From the NCBI RefSeq assembly GCF_027409185.1, contig NC_084462.1, positions 161,311,490 through 161,375,489 on the forward strand: DNA of 64,000 nucleotides, read 5' to 3'. Below the pieces are notes generated by a model. That model saw nothing but the letters and a program-made list of their open reading frames with translations. It had not been told where the DNA came from and did not search any database. This DNA comes from Cynocephalus volans (Eukaryota > Chordata > Mammalia > Dermoptera > Cynocephalidae). The position numbers and the translations under genes were made by a program. The number at the start of each line of letters is the position of its first letter. The first letter of the stretch is position 1. This document shows positions 57,601-64,000 of this stretch, piece after piece.

Positions 57601-58359
57601 AAATATCCCCAGAGATGAAAATGTGCTCTGTGTTTCCGCTATTGTATTAAGGGTAAAAACAACTTAGAATCTAGTTTGTTCTCATCTACCCATGGTCTCA
57701 TTTCTCCTGCCTTCTGATGAAGTGGACTCCAAACTTTTGGGGCACATACTCTCAATCAGCACTCTAAAATATATATGTATGGATGCATGTTTTATAAACA
57801 TATATTACAGTATTCACATACCATGTAAATTATAAAGCAAGCACACAAAAAAGAAATTCAAAGAGTATGAATTTTTAAAATTATAAGTAAACATTCTAAT
57901 GTTTTTCTGCCCCCCCAAAGGATTTCCTTGAACTCTGCACTTTGGAGAAGATCTGTAAAGTATCGTACTTAACAGAAAAACATGTTTTCCTTCATATACA
58001 GGAATTATGTTGATCCACAATCAATATGGTTTACAGAGTTGCTTTTCAAGGTGTGGTGTTGGTCTACATGTCACATCTTCCAGGACACCATTAAAGACAA
58101 GCATTTGCAGTTTTGAGGTGGCTAACCTTATTTAGGAAAATAGACTGCCACCACAGACGATAACATGACTAATGTGCCCTTGGAACCACTAGGCTGCAGA
58201 AGTTTCAGGGTATGGAATCAGTAAGAAGCAATAGAAGGAAGACTGGATTAACAGCAGATAAGAGTTCCAAATAATTCAATCTCTGCCTAAAATAGCGATG
58301 GGCCTTGGACAAAACATTTCCTAACACGTCCCTTAATTAAACGCTTTTGCATGTATTAA

Positions 58360-58505
58360 TTCCACTGATGTCATTGATATCATGCTAACCGTGTGGCATT
58401 AACATCTTCATTCTACAAATAAGCTAAAGCTTAAAGAGGGTAAATAACTTGTCTACTCAGTAAAAGGTGTAACTGGGCTTCACCACGGCACTTTTGACTC
58501 ATATA
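58360..58505 (-). repeat. MIR fragment, antisense
   Basis: TTCTACAAATAAGCTAAAGC, then GAGGGTAAATAACTTGTCTA. Confidence 0.7.
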
Positions 58506-58529
58506 CCACCTTGCTTAACTTCTTTCGGC

Positions 58530-59191
58530 TTCACTTCTTAAAAATAAACTTTCTGTTTCAGGATAGTTTTAGGTTTAACAGAAAAACTGTGAAGACAGTA
58601 CAGGTAGTTCCCATAAACCCCACACCCATTTCCCTTCATATATTTGTTTCTAGGGCTGCTGTAACAAGGCACCACAGACAGGGTGGCTTAAATACAGAAA
58701 TTTATTTTCTCACAGTTCTGGAGGCTAGAAGTCTAGGATCAAGATGTAGGCAGGGCTGGTTTCTTCTGTCACCTCTCTCTTGGACTTGCACATGGCACCT
58801 TCTCACTGTGTCCTCACGTGACTGTCCTTCGGTCTGTGTTTCATCTGGGTCCTAATCTCTTCTTCTCATGAGGACACCAGTCATACTGGATTAGGGTTCA
58901 TCCTAATGACCTCATTTTCACTTACTTACCTCTGTAAGGACCCTATCTTCAAATACAGTCACTTTCTGAGGGACTTCCATATATGAATTTTGGGCAAGAC
59001 ACAACACAGCCCCTAACACCTTATTTTTAACATCTTATATTAGTATGAGACATTTGTCACAATCAATAAACAAATGTTGATACATCATTATTAACTTAAG
59101 TCCATTCTTTATTTAGATTTCCTTAATTTTCACCTAATAGTTTTTTTCTGTTCCAAGATGCCATCCAGGACACCACATTACGTTTCATCGG
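58530..59191 (-). mobile_element. L1M 3' region, antisense, split by an LTR
   Basis: Left part at 58530-58640 (CAGGATAGTTTTAGGTTTAA, CAGGTAGTTCCCATAAACCC) and right part at 59019-59191 (AAGATGCCATCCAGGACACC) fit antisense L1M 3' sequence, separated by the MLT1-type LTR at 58641-59018. Confidence 0.6.
58641..59018 (-). mobile_element. MLT1-type LTR, antisense
   Basis: TTGTTTCTAGGGCTGCTGTA, ATTTATTTTCTCACAGTTCT, GTAAGGACCCTATCTTCAAA, ending ACACAACACAGCCCCTAACA. Confidence 0.9.
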
Positions 59192-59489
59192 TGTTATGGA
59201 CTGAATGTTTGTGTCTTCCCAAAATTCACGTATCGAAGTTATAATTCAAATGTGATGGTATTTGGGGATGGGGTCTTTGGGAGATAATTAGGTTTATGTG
59301 AGGTCATGAGGGTGGGGCTCCCCCACGATGGGATTATTGTCCTTATAAGAAGAGGAAGAGAGACCAGAGCTCAAGCTCTCTCCATCATGTGAGGACACTG
59401 TGAGAAGGTGGCCATTTGCAAGCCAGGAAGTGGAACCTAGGGAAGAACCAAATATGCCAGCACCTTGACCATGGACTTCCATCATCCAG
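59192..59489 (+). mobile_element. MLT1-type LTR, sense, 3'-truncated
   Basis: TGTTATGGACTGAATGTTTG, GAGGTCATGAGGGTGGGGCT, CATGTGAGGACACTGTGAGA; similarity stops near CCATCATCCAG. Confidence 0.9.
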
Positions 59490-59504
59490 TATTTGTAGTT
59501 GTAG

Positions 59505-59625
59505 CTCATTTTTCATTTCTAATACAATTATGTGTCGGACTTTCTCCCTTCTTTTCCCTGATCAATTTTGCTAGATGTTTGTCTATTTTATTAGTTTTTC
59601 CAAAGAACCAGCTTTTATAGTAGTT
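59505..59625 (-). mobile_element. L1 ORF2 fragment, antisense
   Basis: CTAGATGTTTGTCTATTTTA and CAAAGAACCAGCTTTTATAG are antisense L1 ORF2 sequence. Confidence 0.7.
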
Positions 59626-59983
59626 TACCAAGTTTTAAAAATTATGGTACCGCATGTATGGCCTACAAGGAATAGTAGTTAGAGTTTTTAGTCATATGTA
59701 ATAACTTCTAGGAAACAGTTTATTTCTGTGTTTCTATGACATTAAGAAGTCTACTGGAAAATATCAATTAAGATTTGTTTTTTCGAGGAGAATCTTAACA
59801 GATGTACATGATTGTAGAGACATGTAGGTGCTTTTTCCCCAATAAACATGTACGTATATAGGATTTATTAGATAAGTACCATTGTGATAAGCATTTTATT
59901 ACAAAGATAAACATACATGCTCTGTCCTCTAGGAGTTTTCAAGCCAATTAAAAATTTATAGACACTCTTTATTGTCCACTGTA

Positions 59984-60063
59984 TGAGGGTACTTTAAAAA
60001 GCTCATGGAAAATAGAATTAAAAGATAATATGAATACTTCCGTAAACTTTTTGAAGTACCCTG
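59984..60063. mobile_element. Mariner-type MITE 2 (80 bp, TA-flanked)
   Basis: Same family as the element at 55244: TGAGGGTACTTTAAAAAGCT at the left and AAACTTTTTGAAGTACCCTG at the right, TA on both sides. The arms are less complementary than in MITE 1, but the centre (AGAATTAAAAGATAATATGA) is longer-preserved in sense. Confidence 0.82.
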
Positions 60064-60129
60064 TACTCTGTTATGAATCATGAGCTTTATTAACCACGTT
60101 CTCGTGACACTGGGCACTGGCTTGCTGAG

Positions 60130-60200
60130 AGAGTAAGTGACTTGCCTGGACCCCACTGCCAGTGAGCATCAGAGCTTGTATTCCACTCTTCATACCAGAC
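60130..60200 (-). repeat. MIR fragment, antisense
   Basis: AAGTGACTTGCCTGGACCCC, then GCATCAGAGCTTGTATTCCA. Confidence 0.6.
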
Positions 60201-61964
60201 CACACATGTGGCCAAGGAGGGATATTTACTGCCCTTTTTAGAGTCTGAGAAAACATTGTTTAGTGGTCTGGCATCATCTATATTTACTTGGCTTGATTTG
60301 GGATAGAGTATAATCCTAGTCCTTGATGAAAGGATTTTGATGAGTTAACCTAATGGGCAATGATATTTGTGGGATTATTTCCACCCTTAGAGTGATTTGT
60401 GGAAAAAATTGCGTACTAATCCTTAATTTAGGATTAAAACAGATATACTCATGAGATATGGGTCAGTAAAATTCATCATAATTTGAGAAATGCAAACAAA
60501 TAAACACTTCTAAAATATCTTCTTGATTCAGTTATTTTAATCCAAAATCCAATTGGAGATCTGTTCTATATCAATGGTTCCCAGTCCTCTTGGGAGAAGG
60601 AGCTGTTTTTCATTTGCTTGCAGGCTTGAAGAGAAGCACAAACAATGTCAGGGATGTCCTCAGAGACCTACAGAGTCTGCCTTTAAGGAAATGTTTATTT
60701 CCCCAGGGGAAACCAGATGAGCTGAGCTTACGGATCAGAACAGAGAGAGGGACTGGAAATCAGCAGCCAGTTCCTGACGTTAGACGTCTCCTGGATAATT
60801 CGTGTGATGCCAAATAACAGTCTTTTTATTAGGTGTCAGAATCCAGAATGGTGCGGAGTTTGTGTCTAGGGGATATATAGGGGAGTAAATGAGAGAATGT
60901 GTGTAAAAAGCTAAGCAGATTGTGTGAAAAATAGCCTTCGGTCGCTTCTTCCTCCACTTCCTCCTTCTCTTCATCTCATCTTTGGCACTCCCCCGACTTG
61001 TCTGCACAAGCCCTAAGGGTTTGATTGAACGATAGCTCTGTAGCGTCACAACTACTAGACTCTTCAACATGCCCTGACTGCCACAATTTCATTAGATTGC
61101 AGCAGGCTGGTGACCAAACTGAGGCTAAAGGACTTTGTCCTAGAATTCCCACACCAAGTAGGAGGCATAAAAGGACTTGGAGACCTGGTCATAGTTCCTG
61201 CAGCTATTAGTCATGGTGTGTTAGTGGAATACAGTCTCAAACAGTTATTTCCTAAATGCTTTCCAAAGACTTGGTTCTTCACACAGATAGTTTTGGCCAG
61301 CTGTAACGACAGTGAGAAACTAAAGAGTGTCCGGAGGAACAGAACTTACGCTATGAGTTTAACTTTGTTTTGGGTTGAATTTTCCTCAAAGATAAACCTT
61401 CACCTGATCCTAATTTTCATTTCAATTTTATGGACTGGTGATTCGAGTGTCAGGGGTAGTTCTTAGAATCTGTTTATGCAGTATGAATACAGAAATGATG
61501 TGGTTCTGAGTTTAGGACCATGATCAGAGTTTTGATATAAACTCAAAACCTCTCTAAGTCACGTGTTATTTTTTGAAGCATAGAAGTTGGACTTTGCAAA
61601 TAACCTAAATCCTTTTGTTGGAGAAACATTAAATAAGAATTGAGTTTTCTTGCCATGAAGTTCTGCACTGTATCTAGAAAGCGTCTTTGAAAAATAGCTC
61701 TGAAAACCTGAGGCTGGCAAAGAAGTTGGCTACTTGAAGGGAAAAATAATAGAGAATTCTGTTTTGCGGCAAGGGGGAACAAAAGAAGGGGAAAAGTAAT
61801 TATTGTTAATTTAAAATTTTATATTAAATTTCTAGTGTGCAATTTTCAAGACCAGCAAGAGTTCGATTTTTTTTATCCAAACACAGTTACAATGTTAGAT
61901 GTGTGTTTGAAACCAACATGTGAATATCACCTCTTCAAAAATATTTTAAAATTAATTCTAATTT

Positions 61965-62457
61965 TTAGCTGACAAATAAAAATTTTATGTATTTATAGTG
62001 TTCAACATGATATTTTAAAATATGTACATATTGTGGAACGACTAAATAGAGCTAATTAACATATGTATTACCTAATATACTTATTTTTTGTGGGGAAAAC
62101 ACTTAAAATCTACTCTCAGCAGTTTTCACGTATACAAAACAATGTTATTAAATATAGCGACCATTTTGTACAATAGGTCTCTTGAACTTATTCCTCCTAA
62201 GTGGAATTTGGTATCCTTTGACCGACATCTCCTGATGCCCCCTTACCTTCCCCTCTCCACTGCTGTTCCCCTCTCCACCATTCTACTCTGTGCTTCTATG
62301 AGTTTGACTTTTCTAGATTCCACATATAAGGGAGATCATGTGGTATTTCTCTTTCTGTGCCCAGCTTATTTCACTTTAATATAATGTCCTTCAGTTTCAT
62401 CCATGTTTTTGCAATGTCAGGATTTTCTTTATTTTTAAAAGCTGAGTAGTATTCCAT

Positions 62458-62504
<47 letters not shown>

Positions 62505-63440
62505 CACATTTTAAAAATCTATTCATCCATTGATGGACATTTAGGCTGGTTCCATAATCTTGACTATTGTGAATAATGCTGCAATGAACACGGAAGTGTA
62601 GATATCTCCTTGACATGCTGATTTTATTACCTTTGGATATACAAACCCAGTAGTAGCATTGCTGGATCAGATGATAGATCTATTTTTAATTTTTTGAGGA
62701 ACGTCCATACTGTGTTCCATATGGCTGTACTAATTTGCATTCCCACCAACAGTGTGCAAGGATTGCCTTTTCTCCACATCTTCACCAACACTTGTTATCT
62801 TCCATTATGTAGGATGTCTCTTTACTCTGTTGATCGTTTCCCTTGCCATGCAGAAGTTTTTTAGCTGGATGTAATATCATTTGTCTACTTTTGCTTTTGT
62901 GCTTTTGGGGTCATGTTATTGCCCAGACCAATTTCAAGGAGATTTTCTCCCATGTTTTCTTCTAGTAGTTTTACAGTTTCAGGTATCCCATTTAAGTATT
63001 TAATCCATAGAGTTAATTTTTGTATATGGTGTGAGATAAGGTTCTAATTTCATTCTTTTGTATGTGGATATCCAGTTTTCCCAACACCATTTATTGAAGA
63101 GACTGTCCTTTCCCCATTGTGTGTTCTTGGCACCTTTGTTGAGGATCAGTTAGCTGTAAATGTGTGCATTTATTTCTGGCTCTCTATTCTATTCTATTTG
63201 TCTAAGTGTCTGTTTTTATACCAGTGCTGTGCTGTTTTGATCACTATAGCTTTGTAATATATTTTGAGATCAGGTACTATGATGCCCCCGGCTTTGTTCA
63301 TTTTGCTCAAGATTGCTTTGGGGTCTTTTGTGGTTCTGTATGAATTTTAGGATTTTTTTTCTATTTCTGAGAAAAATGTCATTGAAATTTTGATATGGCT
63401 TTCATTGAATCTATAGATTGCTTTGGGTTTCACTTACTTT
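61965..63440 (-). mobile_element. 5'-truncated L1 (3'UTR and ORF2 C-terminal part), antisense
   Basis: About 1.47 kb of antisense L1. It runs from a 3'UTR (TGGAACGACTAAATAGAGCT, ACAATAGGTCTCTTGAACTT) through the ORF2 C-terminus (GAGTAGTATTCCATTGCGTG, TTTGCATTCCCACCAACAGT) to CTTTCATTGAATCTATAGAT. The L1MA/L1PB type is guessed from the 3'UTR. It carries the (GT)21 microsatellite. No intact frame. Confidence 0.9.
62461..62502 (+). repeat. (GT)21 microsatellite
   Basis: Uninterrupted GT run inside antisense L1, at a point where L1 normally has only GTATGTATA-like sequence. Likely polymorphic. Confidence 0.97.
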
Positions 63441-64000
63441 GCATAAGATTCCATTTGGTGTAACTGAGAATTTTAGTTTAAAAAACAAAATCAGTTGGTT
63501 TCCCAAAAGCATAAATTAATGCCACCTTCAGTTTTGCAAAGATGGGAGAGCAACTACACATGGAGAATGGGGAAGAGGTAACGGGGTAATTTGAGGATGC
63601 AGAATTTTTAGGGTTAAGTTGATGCTGGGTACAGGCATGCAATGAATGGCTGAGTGATATGTGAAGACACTGAGCACCAAGGAGTTGGAGTGAAGGCCGC
63701 TGAGAGATGTGCAAGGGTGTATGGGTGAGGAGGCAGAGAGGATGCAAACTGCTTTTTAAAAAAATTTACCTGGAAATCAATCTGCACTTAGGGTCATGGT
63801 TGGAGAAAATGCTTCTCTTCTTATGATGGCTATGGCTTCCTAATAGATCCTGAACAAAAAACTCAAACCGATTTTAATTCCACTTAATTCCACTACAAGA
63901 ATAGGTGAAATAGGCCGTGGGCAACTGGCCTGAGAATTTGAACACCCTGTGGAAAAACAGATTCAAAATCCCAGAAAACATTTACAAACAAACTTTTGGA
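63441..64000. other. No recognised feature
   Basis: Purine-rich intron sequence without a named repeat. The 89-codon minus frame at 63478-63747 has no recognised similarity. Confidence 0.5.

Larger units (their letters stand above)
17099..64000 (+). other. TSHR: TSHR intron 1 (5' part, continues beyond window)
   Basis: The intron starts with GTGAGTACC at 17099. No sequence matching exon 2 (first LRR, KLIETHLRTI-like) was found in the remaining 46.9 kb. That fits a first intron of about 100 kb in human TSHR (from memory). The content is almost entirely interspersed repeats, listed separately. Long stretches in which I recognise nothing are 17352-17827, 17907-18375, 19276-21819, 23297-23911, 24271-24690, 25126-25690, 26343-28680, 35580-37250, 46280-47820, 48060-49187, 49727-50640, 51276-52014, 53261-53884, 54401-55240, 56520-57500, 57601-58360, 60201-61964 and 63441-64000. 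They are AT-rich, lack long open frames, and may hold diverged repeats or regulatory DNA that I cannot identify by eye. Confidence 0.85.

Noticed and set aside
17099-64000. Possible TSHR exon 2 in the window
   Set aside because: I looked for the first LRR exon sequence (KLIETHLRTI-like) and saw none; the intron is expected to be longer than the remaining 47 kb.

Overview
This is a window of nuclear genomic DNA from a placental mammal. Its single protein-coding anchor is exon 1 of the thyrotropin receptor gene TSHR, on the + strand at 16929-17098, with a GC-rich, TATA-less promoter upstream and an intact GTGAGT splice donor. Everything downstream to 64000 reads as the first intron of TSHR, which is very long in other mammals. 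I found no second exon. Nothing in the window looks bacterial, and no CRISPR, operon or tRNA gene was seen.

Taxon. There is no Alu, rodent B1/B2, carnivore CAN or ruminant SINE in 64 kb. The only tRNA-type SINE remnant (17828-17906, ending CCAGCCAGCTGCC plus an A-rich tail) resembles, from memory, the short tRNA SINEs of colugos (Dermoptera). A euarchontan outside the primates, possibly a colugo, is therefore my tentative guess; the SINE family needs a database search.

Layout. 1-5930: solo MaLR LTR, a MIR, a complete MaLR provirus with both LTRs and a tRNA-Leu-like primer site, then old unresolved sequence. 5930-15240: an old L1M used as a landing site. It holds an MLT1 LTR, an internally deleted L1-derived chimera (7300-9345), a younger L1 (9740-13063) itself split by an LTR, and an NDUFA4 processed pseudogene. 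Three of these insertions carry visible target-site duplications. 15241-16118: antisense L1M and a 125-bp L1 3' end. 16119-17098: TSHR promoter and exon 1. 17199-17351: a TG/CG tract able to form Z-DNA. 17352-30320: intron with L2, MIR and several MaLR LTRs. 30321-34620 and about 38570-41920: antisense ERVL-class proviral remnants; the second, an MLT1-type LTR and a Tigger/MER44-like transposon all sit in one L2 copy (37640-42930). 43000-64000: more L2 and MIR, a second copy of the L1 chimera (49188-49726), two mariner-type MITEs (55244 and 59984), and a long antisense L1 (61965-63440) carrying a (GT)21 microsatellite.

Functionally, only TSHR is a live gene here. The rest is a record of retrotransposition. 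The least ordinary item is the chimeric L1-derived family: two copies share the same internal junctions, so it appears to have been copied in deleted form. I do not see evidence of a new biochemical system.
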